A stretch of DNA of 64,000 nt from Clostridium thermosuccinogenes (lineage in GTDB: Bacteria > Bacillota > Clostridia > Acetivibrionales > DSM-5807), in NCBI RefSeq assembly GCF_002896855.1, contig NZ_CP021850.1:335665-399664 (forward strand), written 5' to 3'. Made by a program: the position numbers and the translations under genes. Positions 35,627 through 45,517 of the stretch are shown here, piece after piece (the stretch's first letter is position 1; the number at the start of each line of letters is the position of its first letter). The notes beneath the pieces were generated by a model. The model saw only the letters and a list, made by a program, of their open reading frames with translations. It ran no database searches and had not been told where the DNA came from.

Positions 35627-37039
35627 ATGAAGTTGTTTGATGTAATTCCTGGAAACTTGTTTTCAATTTTGGTTTCGAAAAACAAGGCGCTTTATGCTGA
35701 AACATTGTTTGTTATCCGCAAAGCCTTCAAACAGGAGATGACAATCCGTAAGGAAGATTTGGTTTCCATGCTAATTTTCAACCTTGACGAAGCCATATTG
35801 GAGCTGGATATGGAAGCCGAGCAGGATGAATTTCAGGACGACGGAGCTGTAAAATCAGGCCAGAGCCTTTCGGCAAAAGCGCATCATCTTATCAGGAGGT
35901 TGGTGGAAACCGGATGGATCGAAGTCGAATATCAGGTTGATTCCTTTGAGGAAAACATTACATTGCCCGACTACTCGGTAAAGCTTCTGAATCTGTTATA
36001 CTCCTTTACTGATGAAAATGTACGTGAATACAATTCTTATGTTTATTCCACATACTCGGCTCTCCGAACGGCAGATGCGGAGCGGGACGATTTTATGCTC
36101 AATGCGCTTATCACTGCCTATGATAACACAATAAAACTGGTTGATGAACTTAAAACCCTCCATAACAATATAAGAAGGTATCACCAGGCCCTGAATGAAT
36201 ACGCCACTGCCAATGATATTCTGAGAGGCCATTTTGATCAGTACAAGGAATTGATTGTTGATCGCATCTACCATCCGCTTAAGACCCTTGATTCAGTTCC
36301 AAGGTTTAAGATGCCTATCCTAAAAATTCTTGGCGATTGGCTTTCAGATTTGTCTGTGCGCCAAAAAATGGCTGCTCAGGCAGTACAGCGCGGGAAATAT
36401 GCAAATGCGGATGAAGCTATGGAAAACATTATTGTTATGATGGGTGAAATGAGCGATATTTATGAAAACATCGACGGAATGCTTGAAGAGATCGACCGGA
36501 AAAATAACGCCTATACCAGGGCATCAATTGAGAAAATGCAGTATCTTCTCAACACTGACAGAAGCATCAAGGGAAAGCTTGTGGATATATTGTCCTCCGG
36601 CGATAAGCAAATTGACAAACTGATTGACCGGATGTCAGACTCGATCGATATTTTCCGGCAGGGATTCATTGACGAGAAGTCCCTTTATACCAAGAGGAAT
36701 GCAAATGCCAGAAAAGAAGGAACTCCTCTGCCATTAAAGGAAACTGTCATAGATGACAAAGAGCTTGAGTCCATTATTAAGAAGATGAACCGCTTATACA
36801 ACCATCAGCAGGTATTGGCCTTTGTCGACAGGCTGATGGCCGGCAGACATATAATTAACAGCAGCGATATAAAGCTTGAAAACGATGATGATTTTATACT
36901 GCTTATTCTCGCTGCCCTGAAAACCGGAGAAAAAGGACTTCCGTACAAGGTGGAATTTGGACGGGGTACCATGGACTGCTGCGGATATAAGATACCTGAA
37001 ATGAGATTTATGAGATTTATAAGGAAAGGAAATATATAA
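35627..37039 (+). CDS. jetA: Wadjet defence protein JetA
   Basis: 470 residues from ATG 35627 (MKLFDVIPGNLFSIL); the frame opens at a TTG at 35609. It resembles the DUF5716-type JetA, a kleisin-like, mostly helical protein that bridges the JetC ATPase dimer in the plasmid-cleaving Wadjet complex. The MKLFDVIPxNLFSIL start and the long helical middle are characteristic. DUF5716 JetA is, from memory, that of type II rather than the DUF3375 type I system. First of four overlapping or abutting genes; expression probably starts in the 250 bases after the tRNA-Gly remnant. Confidence 0.88.
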   Translation: MKLFDVIPGNLFSILVSKNKALYAETLFVIRKAFKQEMTIRKEDLVSMLIFNLDEAILELDMEAEQDEFQDDGAVKSGQSLSAKAHHLIRRLVETGWIEVEYQVDSFEENITLPDYSVKLLNLLYSFTDENVREYNSYVYSTYSALRTADAERDDFMLNALITAYDNTIKLVDELKTLHNNIRRYHQALNEYATANDILRGHFDQYKELIVDRIYHPLKTLDSVPRFKMPILKILGDWLSDLSVRQKMAAQAVQRGKYANADEAMENIIVMMGEMSDIYENIDGMLEEIDRKNNAYTRASIEKMQYLLNTDRSIKGKLVDILSSGDKQIDKLIDRMSDSIDIFRQGFIDEKSLYTKRNANARKEGTPLPLKETVIDDKELESIIKKMNRLYNHQQVLAFVDRLMAGRHIINSSDIKLENDDDFILLILAALKTGEKGLPYKVEFGRGTMDCCGYKIPEMRFMRFIRKGNI

Positions 37040-37702
37040 ATGTGGATGGAAGACTATGAAAAACTCAACAACTCCGAGAAAGAGGAATTTAAGCACCTGG
37101 CCAACCTTCTTCTGTCAAAGACTTTTATTACAAGGGATTATTATGATTTGAAAGAATCAATGATGAAGGTTAATCCGGAATACAGATTCATAGAGCGGCA
37201 CTTTGAGCTTTTTTCGGACTATTTTTTCTATTCCGGCTGGGCTGTGCTCAAGGATAATCAGTACGGTGTCATTTCAATGGAAAACATATATGAATATAAC
37301 AGGCTGAAGCTTGATCGTTCCACAACGCTGATGCTTTATACCATACGTCTGATTTATGAGGAAGAGAGGGAAAAGATTTCCCTCCGCAATGAGATTATGA
37401 CTACTACAGGCCAGATCATCCACAAGATGATAACCATGAACATATTTAGGAAGAAACCTTCCGACCGGGATATTTCCGAAAGTCTCCGCCTGCTTTCAAA
37501 TCATAACCTGATTCAGAAAATATCAGGGCAGTGGGAAGACGCGGATACCAAAATAATGATCCTCCCTTCTGTCCTGTTTGTCCTGACCAATGAAAAAATT
37601 AGCCGGATACATGAGCTTCTGGGAACAGAGGAACCGATGAATCAGGATGAACAAGAGACTGAGCAGGTTATGGATACGCTGAGGGGTGAGGTGGAAGAAT
37701 GA
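37040..37702 (+). CDS. jetB: Wadjet defence protein JetB
   Basis: 220 residues, DUF4194-like winged-helix (KITE-type) subunit. It binds JetA and the ATPase heads. Conserved-looking features are the LLSKTFITRDYYDLKES start and FLxLYSGWAVL-like strand (YFFYSGWAVLKDNQYG). It begins directly after the jetA stop, preceded by GGAAAGGAAA, and overlaps jetC by four bases (ATGA). Confidence 0.88.
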   Translation: MWMEDYEKLNNSEKEEFKHLANLLLSKTFITRDYYDLKESMMKVNPEYRFIERHFELFSDYFFYSGWAVLKDNQYGVISMENIYEYNRLKLDRSTTLMLYTIRLIYEEEREKISLRNEIMTTTGQIIHKMITMNIFRKKPSDRDISESLRLLSNHNLIQKISGQWEDADTKIMILPSVLFVLTNEKISRIHELLGTEEPMNQDEQETEQVMDTLRGEVEE

Positions 37703-40700
37703 AGCTTTTAAAAAAACTCCTGCTCATTAATTGGCACTATTTTAATTTCGAACTTGTGGAATTTGACCGTATCAATTTCCTTACGGGTAAAAATGCGTCG
37801 GGCAAGACTACCATGATTGATGCAATTCAATTGCTGCTTCTGGGAGATGCCAACGGCAGGCACTTTTTTAACAAAGCGGCCAATGAAAAATCATCCAGGA
37901 GCCTGAAAGGATATCTGAGAGGAGAATTGGGGGATGACGGTGCGGGGGGCTTCAGATACTTAAGAGAGGGCCGGTTTACCAGCTATATCGCCTGCGAATT
38001 TTTCGATGATCAGAAAAAATCGAGCTTTACGATGGGTGTTGTGTTCGACTGCTATGAGGACGGCACTGATGAACACCGGTTTTTTGTTCTGGATTCCGAG
38101 ATTCCGGGAAATCATTTTGTTGTGAATAATATACCCATGTCATACAAGGATCTGAGGTCCTATGTAAACAAAAACTACAGGAAAGGCAGGTTTGACTTTC
38201 CGGACAGCGACAGGGGCTTCCAGGATATTCTCAGGGGAAAACTGGGAGGCCTTAAAACCAAGTATTTCAGTCTTTTTAAGAAAGCTGTCTCTTTCACACC
38301 GATAACAGATATCGAAACCTTTATTACCGAATATGTCTGCGATGTGAAAAATCCAGTGGATATTACGCTTATGCAGGATAATATACGGTATTACAAGAGG
38401 CTTGAATATGAATCGGAACTCATGGAATCGAGGATCAAGGCGCTAAAAGGTATATCTGACAAGTATTCGGCATATCTGGAGGAAAAGCAGCGTCTGGATA
38501 TTCAGAGCTATATCATGGACAGAGCAAGGCTTCAGACTATTATTGACGAAAAGAGGCGACTGCAGGATGAGGCTGAAAAGCTTGAATCAGAACTGGCAGC
38601 CCTGGCGGCAAGGAAATCTGATCTTTCAGCAAGGCTTTCGGAGATGAAGCTGAAAAAAGAAAAACTGACCGAGGAAAAATATAAATCGGATATCCAAAAC
38701 AAGCTGGAAAGCCTTAAAAAACAGAAAGAAGAGCTCCTGGAAAAGATAGAAGTGATCAACAGGGAAACAGATGGACTGATACAAAAGCTGAGACGGTATG
38801 GATATGAATGGCGGGAAGCCTGTGCAAGAGCTGCGGAAATTGATACTCTATCTGAATCAGACATGACCGAACAATATAAAAAGGAAATCTCGGATATCAA
38901 AACTTACGCGGAAGCTGTCAGATCATTTTCCAGTGAGCTTCTTAATGTATCCAAAGACAGCATGGAGAAATTACAGGAAAGCGAATTCGCTGTCAAAAAC
39001 GAAAAAGTGGCCCGTTTCAGGGAAGCTGCTTCATTCCTGAGACATTCGGCGTTCAGGCAGGAAGAACGGCACCGTCGGGAGACGGAGTCTTTACGCAAGA
39101 AACTTTCAGAACTGGAAAAAGGGATAAAATCCTATGATCCCAGGCTGATTTCCTTGAAAGAAGACATTGAAGCCGAATTGAAAAAACGATATGGAAAGGA
39201 TATTCCGGTGTACATCCTGGCAGATTTGCTGGAAATAAAGAATCCAAAATGGAAAAACGCCATAGAGGCATATCTGCACACCCAGAAATTTTATCTTATT
39301 GTGGAGCCCCGGTATTTTGTGGATGCCCTGAAGGTATATGACAGCCTTAAATTCAAGAAAGAGTATTATGATTTCGGACTTGTGGATTCAGGAAAACTGT
39401 CTCATGCCAATGTTTTTGCCGAGAAAGGCAGCCTGGCTGAAGAAGTCGTGACTGAAAACGAATATGCCAGGCGGTTTGTAGACTATGTAATGGGCAAGGT
39501 AATCAAGTGCGACAGAGTTGAGGATCTGCGAAACTATTCCAGGTCGATTACCGATACCTGTATGCTGTACCAGGGATATGTGGCAAGACAGCTTAATCCC
39601 GAAAGATGGCGTTATCCTTTCATAGGACGAAATGCAATTGAGGAGCAGATTAAAAATGTCAGAAGCACAATTGAAAAAACAGAAGCGGAAGCTGAGGCCT
39701 GCAGGGAGATTGCAAGGCTGCTGTCAGCCTCGGCGAACATAGCTGTCATCAACCGGAACGAATCGGAACAGTATTTCCAGGTTATTTCCCGTGGAACGCA
39801 AATTCCGCTGTTGAGAAAACAGCTTGAAGAAGTTATAAATGAAATGGATAAGTTGGATCTTTCCTGGCTGATGAGGATCAACGAGCAGATAAAGAAATGT
39901 GAGGAAGAAATTCAGTCTCTCGAAAATGAAGAAAGAAGCTGTATTCAGGAAACAGGCAGAAAAAGCAGCCAGAAAGAAAATATCCTTTCGCAGCTTCCCC
40001 TGCTCACCGAAAATGAAAAAGCAGCCTGCAGGGTTGTTGAGTCCAATTACGATGCCTCATGGGTGGCTGAAAAAGGAGAACCCCGCTTCCTGCGGGAGCT
40101 TCAGTCAAGAAAGTCGGCAAAGGAGGTCATGGATAATTTCAGTTCCCAGCTGGAAAGAACCAGAAGTCAGACTGCAAAGAAAAGAGATGACCTTGAAACG
40201 GCCAGATCCGACTATAATCGTGAATACAAGATGTCCTACGATATCAAACAGGCCGATAATGCTTCCTATGACAAGGAATTATCCGAGTTGTCGGGTATAA
40301 GACTGCCCGAATATAAAAAGAAGATCATCGATGCCAAGGAAAAGGCTTACCAGCAGTTTGCGGATGACTTTCTCTCCAAACTGAAAGCCAATATTGACAC
40401 TGTGAAGACACAGATCGAAGAGCTGAACAGTGCGCTGAAAGAAAGCAGATGGGGAAATGAACGGTACCGGTTTACCATATCTCCGAAGCCTGAATACAAG
40501 CATTATTATGATATGATTACCGATGAAATGCTGATGGAAGGCTATAATCTGGCATCACAGGCTTTCCGGGACAAGCACAGGGATGCCATCGATGAGCTTT
40601 TCAGGCAGATAACAGATGTAGAGGCCGAGCTCAGCGCCGATGCCAGAGCTGAACTGGAGAAAAACATCAAGCGGTTTACCGATTACAGAACCTATCTTTA

Positions 40701-41097
40701 CTTTGACCTTGTAGTCACCGATGAGGAGGACCGGACTCAAAGACTCTCGAGGACATTGCAGAAGAAATCCGGAGGAGAGACCCAGACGCCTTTTTATATC
40801 TCGGTGCTGGCATCTTTTGCCCAGCTGTACAGGATTCAGGACCCAGCGTATAACAGGATGCGCTTGATAGTATTTGATGAAGCTTTCAGCAAAATGGACA
40901 GCGAAAGAATCCGGGAGAGCATACGGCTGTTAAGAAAGTTTGGTTTCCAGTGCATTCTGTCAGCACCGCCGGAAAAAATAGGCGACATTGCTCCCCTGGT
41001 GGACAGGAACCTATGTGTGATCAGAGATAAGACCACTTCTATAATACGGGCTTTTGATTCACGAGAGTTAACGGAGGAGAGCCTGGATGAACTATAA
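37699..41097 (+). CDS. jetC: Wadjet SMC-like ATPase JetC
   Basis: 1132 residues, MukB/SMC-like. Walker A GKNASGKTT (residues 30-38) lies at the N-terminus; two long coiled coils surround a hinge near residues 480-620; the ABC signature SGGETQTPFY is near 1023 and Walker B RLIVFDEAFSKMD near 1057. The motor extrudes DNA loops and lets the complex sense small circular DNA. Length and domain order match JetC. The gene overlaps both neighbours and shows no frame damage. Confidence 0.92.
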   Translation: MKLLKKLLLINWHYFNFELVEFDRINFLTGKNASGKTTMIDAIQLLLLGDANGRHFFNKAANEKSSRSLKGYLRGELGDDGAGGFRYLREGRFTSYIACEFFDDQKKSSFTMGVVFDCYEDGTDEHRFFVLDSEIPGNHFVVNNIPMSYKDLRSYVNKNYRKGRFDFPDSDRGFQDILRGKLGGLKTKYFSLFKKAVSFTPITDIETFITEYVCDVKNPVDITLMQDNIRYYKRLEYESELMESRIKALKGISDKYSAYLEEKQRLDIQSYIMDRARLQTIIDEKRRLQDEAEKLESELAALAARKSDLSARLSEMKLKKEKLTEEKYKSDIQNKLESLKKQKEELLEKIEVINRETDGLIQKLRRYGYEWREACARAAEIDTLSESDMTEQYKKEISDIKTYAEAVRSFSSELLNVSKDSMEKLQESEFAVKNEKVARFREAASFLRHSAFRQEERHRRETESLRKKLSELEKGIKSYDPRLISLKEDIEAELKKRYGKDIPVYILADLLEIKNPKWKNAIEAYLHTQKFYLIVEPRYFVDALKVYDSLKFKKEYYDFGLVDSGKLSHANVFAEKGSLAEEVVTENEYARRFVDYVMGKVIKCDRVEDLRNYSRSITDTCMLYQGYVARQLNPERWRYPFIGRNAIEEQIKNVRSTIEKTEAEAEACREIARLLSASANIAVINRNESEQYFQVISRGTQIPLLRKQLEEVINEMDKLDLSWLMRINEQIKKCEEEIQSLENEERSCIQETGRKSSQKENILSQLPLLTENEKAACRVVESNYDASWVAEKGEPRFLRELQSRKSAKEVMDNFSSQLERTRSQTAKKRDDLETARSDYNREYKMSYDIKQADNASYDKELSELSGIRLPEYKKKIIDAKEKAYQQFADDFLSKLKANIDTVKTQIEELNSALKESRWGNERYRFTISPKPEYKHYYDMITDEMLMEGYNLASQAFRDKHRDAIDELFRQITDVEAELSADARAELEKNIKRFTDYRTYLYFDLVVTDEEDRTQRLSRTLQKKSGGETQTPFYISVLASFAQLYRIQDPAYNRMRLIVFDEAFSKMDSERIRESIRLLRKFGFQCILSAPPEKIGDIAPLVDRNLCVIRDKTTSIIRAFDSRELTEESLDEL

Positions 41098-42337
41098 AAA
41101 GCTGATATTGGAAAGGCTCATTGACAAATATGAAAAGAGCAGGGCTTTCCGGGGCAGCGATTCCCCGAGAAGGATCCTTATAAAAATGAACCGGGATGAA
41201 TTTCCCGAATACGACATTGAAAACACTTACGTCCGGGAGACCTGGAACAGCACGATAAGTGAGCTTTCAGAACAAGGCCTGGTGGATTTTAACTGGCTGA
41301 AATTTGAAAGAGGGAATATAATTGAAAAAGTATGGCTGAATTTGTCTGGCATTGAGAACGCCTATGCCGTGGCTGGGAGGAAACCTAAAAGGCAGATACT
41401 GGATACGTTGCTTGCCCGAATTGATGAAATATCAGTCAAAATCTGTGATAAGCCGGATACTGAATGGATCAGACAATTCCTTGAAGATACCCGGCAGATA
41501 ATAACAAACAAAGCAACAACAGCAGGTTTTCTCCCTTCAGATGAGGAACAGGCTCTAGCAATTCTAAGAGCATTGGAGGTGCTTGGTACTTCAGAAAATC
41601 AGCAATGGCTGGAAAGGGTGTTCAGCCTTCGGTGTTACAGTGATTCCAAGTATTTTGAGAAAAAGGTAAGGGGCAGACTGCTGGGTATATTAAAAAAATA
41701 TCTGCTTGATGAGGATTGTCAAAACGAAATTACCGAGGAAGAGATCCTTGCCCAGGCAGGTATACTGAAATCTCCTGAGCAAATCGAGTTTAAGGGAAAC
41801 ATTGTTGTGAGGATCGGCTGCAGCAGGGTGGACTTTTCTTCTTTTGTTCACGGCGCCATTATAAATTCCGATACAGTAAAGGATTTAACAATTGAAGATG
41901 TCGGCAGCATCCGGAAGATTCTTTTCATAGAGAATAAAGCAAATTATGTTCAATTTATTTCGCAAAATGATGATAAGGAGCTGATGACCGTTTTCCACGG
42001 AGGATTTTACAGTCCTGTAAAAGGTCTATTTTTCAGAAAGCTTTACGAAGTTGCTTTCCAGCATGGAGTGGAGTTTTTCCATTGGAGTGATATGGATCTG
42101 GGCGGATTTTTGCTTTTCAACAGACTGAAAACCAGTATTATCCCGTCATTGAAACCGTATATGATGGATCCGGCGGCATTTGAAAGCAAATTAAAGTACG
42201 GGCAGCCCATAGATTCAGGATATGCAGGAAAGCTTAAAAAACTCCTTGATGATGACCGGTTTAATGAATTTCGGGAACTGATTGCCTTAATGCTGGAAAA
42301 GAGGATGAAAGTGGAACAGGAGGCATTTCTCCTGTAA
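41087..42337 (+). CDS. jetD: Wadjet nuclease JetD
   Basis: 416 residues of the DUF3322/DUF2220 (JetD) type. The C-terminal Toprim-like domain shows the catalytic Glu in ILFIENKANY and the acidic pair in FHWSDMDLGGF. JetD is the topoisomerase-VI-related nuclease that cuts plasmids once JetABC has engaged them. It overlaps jetC by 11 bases and completes an intact JetABCD set. Good codon use and no stops suggest that the system is functional. Confidence 0.92.
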   Translation: MNYKKLILERLIDKYEKSRAFRGSDSPRRILIKMNRDEFPEYDIENTYVRETWNSTISELSEQGLVDFNWLKFERGNIIEKVWLNLSGIENAYAVAGRKPKRQILDTLLARIDEISVKICDKPDTEWIRQFLEDTRQIITNKATTAGFLPSDEEQALAILRALEVLGTSENQQWLERVFSLRCYSDSKYFEKKVRGRLLGILKKYLLDEDCQNEITEEEILAQAGILKSPEQIEFKGNIVVRIGCSRVDFSSFVHGAIINSDTVKDLTIEDVGSIRKILFIENKANYVQFISQNDDKELMTVFHGGFYSPVKGLFFRKLYEVAFQHGVEFFHWSDMDLGGFLLFNRLKTSIIPSLKPYMMDPAAFESKLKYGQPIDSGYAGKLKKLLDDDRFNEFRELIALMLEKRMKVEQEAFLL

Positions 42338-42439
42338 GAATACCTTTTATTCTATCAAAAAAATTGCTAATTCAAAGACTTTGTAACTGTCGCCTAGGCC
42401 GAGATAGACTACATTTACAATAAGGTAACTCCATCACAC

Positions 42440-42722
42440 ATTACGAATCGCTGTAACATCAACGATTCTATTATGAGCGATAGTGAAATAATCACCATAT
42501 GATTTGTTAGAGTTACTCATTATCGACTCTGAGAAAGCTTGCTTGGGTTTCTGTAAGAAGAATATGAGAGACCTGTTTCCCAAATTCTGTGACACAATAG
42601 AACCCGTAGAAACCTGAACGCAACAATTAAAGAAATCAGAACAGAACTCACAAACCTTACAGGTTATGCCCATCAACTTTACCGGATAGCAGATAGTATT
42701 TCTATACCGGTGTGCAAGTATG
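42440..42722 (+). pseudogene. IS982-family transposase remnant
   Basis: Plus-strand pieces read NDSIMSDSEIITI, then NMRDLFPKFCDT and, in another frame, RTRRNLNATIKEIRTELTNL and LYRIADSISIPVCKYV, the order seen in IS982 transposases. Frameshifts and stops intervene and the catalytic C-terminal half is absent. Confidence 0.6.
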
Positions 42723-42839
42723 TATGAACTGTTTACTGAAATTACTTCCTCTGAAGATGAGATTAAGGAAGTAGGAATACGAAGCGGTGATTGTAGGAAG
42801 ATTGCTGTAAAGATCGGATCTGGTTTAAATAAAGTATAA
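42720..42839 (+). CDS. Possible 39-residue frame, unknown
   Basis: MYELFTEITSSEDEI...GLNKV is open from 42720 to 42839. No clear ribosome site precedes it, and it starts inside IS982-like sequence, so it may be the displaced 3' end of another gene rather than a true small gene. No family recognised. Confidence 0.2.
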   Translation: MYELFTEITSSEDEIKEVGIRSGDCRKIAVKIGSGLNKV

Positions 42840-42867
42840 CGGAACAGGAAAAGCATATCTGTTAACT

Positions 42868-42913
42868 AAATTCCAGTATAGTACAGTATATATACTGTAC
42901 TATACTGGAATTT
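42868..42913. repeat. 46-bp perfect palindrome
   Basis: The 23 bases 42868-42890 are followed without a spacer by their exact reverse complement, 42891-42913; the centre is CAGTATATATACTG. No T-run belongs to the structure. It lies in a gene-free region 530 bases after jetD. It could be a terminator-like cruciform, an operator or a miniature element end. Confidence 0.85.
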
Positions 42914-43268
42914 GTAAAAACCATAGAATATTTCTAGCCATGTTGAGTACTCCACATTACAAAGCATTGAAATAAAAAAGTGCAACAATATTGTAGAATC
43001 GAATAAATAAAATAACTCGATTCAAAGAAACCGAATCAAGCTTTTTCGTGTGCATTATCAAATCTAAAAACAAAGAATCCCAGAAATAAACAGCTTCTAA
43101 TGTCTTGTGAAAAATGTGCGTAATGTTATATTTTACCCTTCGGAAAACAGTGTACTATATTCCGAAATCTAGGAATACGTTTATATTAATGAAGTAATTA
43201 TTACTGCATTAAGCTCTCTTAAGATTGCTATATAAATAAAAATTCAAACATTGAAATGGGTGATAATC
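42914..43268. other. Gene-free stretch before the 95-residue hypothetical gene
   Basis: AT-rich with no credible frame. CGATTC...GAATC(A)AGCTTTTT (about 43018-43047) may form a weak terminator. A GGGTGAT ribosome site precedes the next gene. Confidence 0.4.
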
Positions 43269-43556
43269 ATGAAAATAATTGATATTAAGCTTGAAATTTT
43301 GAAAGATGAGAGACAACAATTTCCCTATATTATGGCGCTTAAAGCAGATAATAAAGATTTGGTACATATTGTTGTAAACAATGGTTATTTTGAGTATAGC
43401 TTAGTTAAGCTACCAAAGGAAGAAGATGATAATTATATTGAGCCATGGTTGTTAGATGCCATACTACAAAATGAAGGAGAACCACCGGAATATTCAGACG
43501 ATGATTTTGAAATCTTGCATGAAGCGGAAGAAGCAGCAAATAGTCATTTTAAATGA
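43269..43556 (+). CDS. Hypothetical acidic protein, 3' end altered by IS256
   Basis: 95 residues from ATG 43269 (MKIIDIKLEILKDERQQFPYI), with GGGTGA ten bases upstream. Strand-rich N-terminus and a very acidic helical tail (EEDDNYIEPW...DDDFEILHEAEEAANSHFK). The stop TGA at 43554-43556 is made partly by the IS256 end starting at 43555, so the native C-terminus may be longer. No family recognised; it could be an immunity or antitoxin-like protein, but that is a guess. Confidence 0.5.
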   Translation: MKIIDIKLEILKDERQQFPYIMALKADNKDLVHIVVNNGYFEYSLVKLPKEEDDNYIEPWLLDAILQNEGEPPEYSDDDFEILHEAEEAANSHFK

Positions 43557-43729
43557 GAGTGTAAGTAATTTTGTGTAAACCTCCAAGGTGATATAAAATA
43601 ATAATATCAAACTGGAGCATTCCTATAAGGAAACAAAATGGCCTTTGAAAAAATAGATGCCTGACTGTAAAATTTGAAATGTGAGTTGCCGCAAGTAACC
43701 ACAAATCAAAAACACAGGAGGCATCCAAT

Positions 43730-45010
43730 ATGAAGTATACTCAGAATGAAAAGATTTTGCAAATCAAAGAAACGACGCTGATTGTCGGAATTGACGTTGG
43801 TAGTGAATCACACTACGCCAGAGCTTTCAATTTCAGAGGCGTAGAGTATGGGAAGCTGTTGATTTTCAGCAACAATACTGAAGGGTTTGCGAAGCTCAAA
43901 GAATGGGCAGGGAAGATAGCGGAAGCCAAAGGCTTTACCGAGGTGATCCTTGGGATGGAGCCGACAGGACACTATTGGTTCAACCTTGCTGAGAATACTA
44001 TGAAAAGCGGGATGCGCATTGTACTAGTAAACCCGCATCATGTGAAGAAAAGCAAGGAATTGGATGACAACAATCCCACCAAGAACGACCGTAAAGACCC
44101 AAAAACCATAGCAATGCTGGTTAAGGATGGGAGATATATTGAACCGTATATTCCGGAAGGTATTTACAAGGAGCTACGGTCGGCCATGGACAGCCGGTGG
44201 CGGCTAGTAAAGGAACTTTCAGCTGTCAGGAACCGTATCAGCCGGTGGATATGTATCCATTACCCTGAATTCACCAAGGTATTTGAGGATTGGGAGGGGA
44301 AGGCTGCATTGTTGATACTGAACGAATGCCCGACACCCAAAAAGGTTGTTGAAAAAGGCATTGAAGGTATCATAGCCATCTGGAAGAAACACAAGATAAG
44401 GGCTGTAGGAATAAAAAGAGCTGTGAGGCTTCTTGAATCCGCTAAGACTTCTATTGGAACATCCGAAGGGCTTATATCTGCAGAAAATGAACTCTCAATG
44501 TTGCTTGAGGACTATGAGAGCAAAATGCGACAGCATGAAAGAACAATGGCTTTAATTGAGGAGCTGGCAATGCAAATTCCCGGGTTTGAGAAGATGCTTG
44601 AAATCAAAGGTGTTGGACTCGTGGTAGCTGCAGGCTTTCTAGCGGAGGTAGGCGATATCTTTAGATTTAGTCATCCAAAGCAGATCCAAAAGCTGTCTGG
44701 GCTAAGTCTCAAAGAGAACAGTTCCGGTAAGCATAAGGGTCAGACAACCATATGCAAACGTGGAAGGAAGCGGCTGCGATACTATTTGACATTTGGTATT
44801 ATGCCCTTGCTGTCCAAGAATGAGGAATTCCGAGCCTTACACCAATACTATACGACTAGGAAGGAAAGGCCCTTGAAGAAAATGCAATCCCTGGTTGCTT
44901 TGAGTAATAAGTTAATACGGATATTTTATGCGATACTGACGAAAGACATAGCTTACGACCCACAAAAGATGATAAGCGATATAAAAAGACCGGAAGTAAA
45001 AGCAGCATAA
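43730..45010 (+). CDS. IS110-family DEDD recombinase
   Basis: 426 residues. The N-terminal RuvC-like domain has IVGIDVGSESHYARAF (first Asp), EVILGMEPTGHYW (Glu) and NDRKDPKTIAMLV (later Asp residues); the C-terminal transposase_20 domain has EIKGVGLVVAAGFLAEVGD and KLSGLS...SGKHKGQTTICKRGRKRLR with the conserved serine region. CAGGAGG precedes the start. IS110 recombinases are guided by an element-encoded bridge RNA. Intact. Confidence 0.94.
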   Translation: MKYTQNEKILQIKETTLIVGIDVGSESHYARAFNFRGVEYGKLLIFSNNTEGFAKLKEWAGKIAEAKGFTEVILGMEPTGHYWFNLAENTMKSGMRIVLVNPHHVKKSKELDDNNPTKNDRKDPKTIAMLVKDGRYIEPYIPEGIYKELRSAMDSRWRLVKELSAVRNRISRWICIHYPEFTKVFEDWEGKAALLILNECPTPKKVVEKGIEGIIAIWKKHKIRAVGIKRAVRLLESAKTSIGTSEGLISAENELSMLLEDYESKMRQHERTMALIEELAMQIPGFEKMLEIKGVGLVVAAGFLAEVGDIFRFSHPKQIQKLSGLSLKENSSGKHKGQTTICKRGRKRLRYYLTFGIMPLLSKNEEFRALHQYYTTRKERPLKKMQSLVALSNKLIRIFYAILTKDIAYDPQKMISDIKRPEVKAA

Positions 45011-45505
45011 TTTGCACCGCATATGAAAGAATACATCGCTCTCGTAAGCCAGTCAAGGGCAAGACTGCGTTCGGCTTGTGCCGACCCTTGACAGTCTTAC
45101 TCACGCGATGGAATGTGTAATCAAGCGGGGCAAGCAGTTAAACTAAAACTAACGCTTTCACTTTAATGATAGATTTGAACCTTGACAAAATGAGCCGGAT
45201 AGTCGGGATGAATTTTCACCATAAGGGCTTAAGACCCCGTGTTGGAGCTTGACTGACATCCACCTCACGGACAGACAGAATGAAGGAATTAAGGGCATTG
45301 ACCCAGTTAGATTTGGGAGGTTTGTTGCCGGAGCTAATGTGGATACCAATGGCCGTGATACTGGAAAAAGGACGTAGTTTCATTGGGATACACATCATCA
45401 TCCATAATTGTGCAGTAATACAATATCTGTCCATATGGCTTGTTTTTAAAAAGGTGAAAATCTGAGATTGAGTGAGTATGCGTAAGAAAAACGAAGAAAT
45501 ATTAG
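45011..45505 (+). ncRNA. IS110 3' non-coding end, candidate bridge RNA region
   Basis: About 495 bases with no credible gene, far longer than the 112 bases at the left end. It contains a hairpin pair GTCAAGGGCAAGACTG... with ...CGACCCTTGACAGTCTT (about 45052-45100) and further GC-richer structured sequence (GGGCTTAAGACCCCG, 45226-45240). In IS110/IS1111 elements the long non-coding end encodes the guide RNA. The exact transcript is not defined here. Confidence 0.5.
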
Positions 45506-45517
45506 GGAGGTTTTACT

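Larger units (their letters stand above)
43618..45505 (+). mobile_element. IS110-family insertion sequence
   Basis: The junctions are seen by comparison with the intact IS256 copy: ...ACTGGAG then CATTCC on the left (43617/43618) and ATTAG then GGAGGTTTTACT on the right. GGAG is present at both edges, so the exact crossover within it is ambiguous. The element lacks terminal inverted repeats, as IS110 elements do. It has 112 bases before and about 495 bases after the transposase. Confidence 0.88.

Noticed and set aside
42434-42856. 140-residue minus-strand frame MLFLFRYTLFKPD...
   Set aside because: The plus strand of the same DNA reads as a decayed IS982 transposase, so the minus frame is a shadow.
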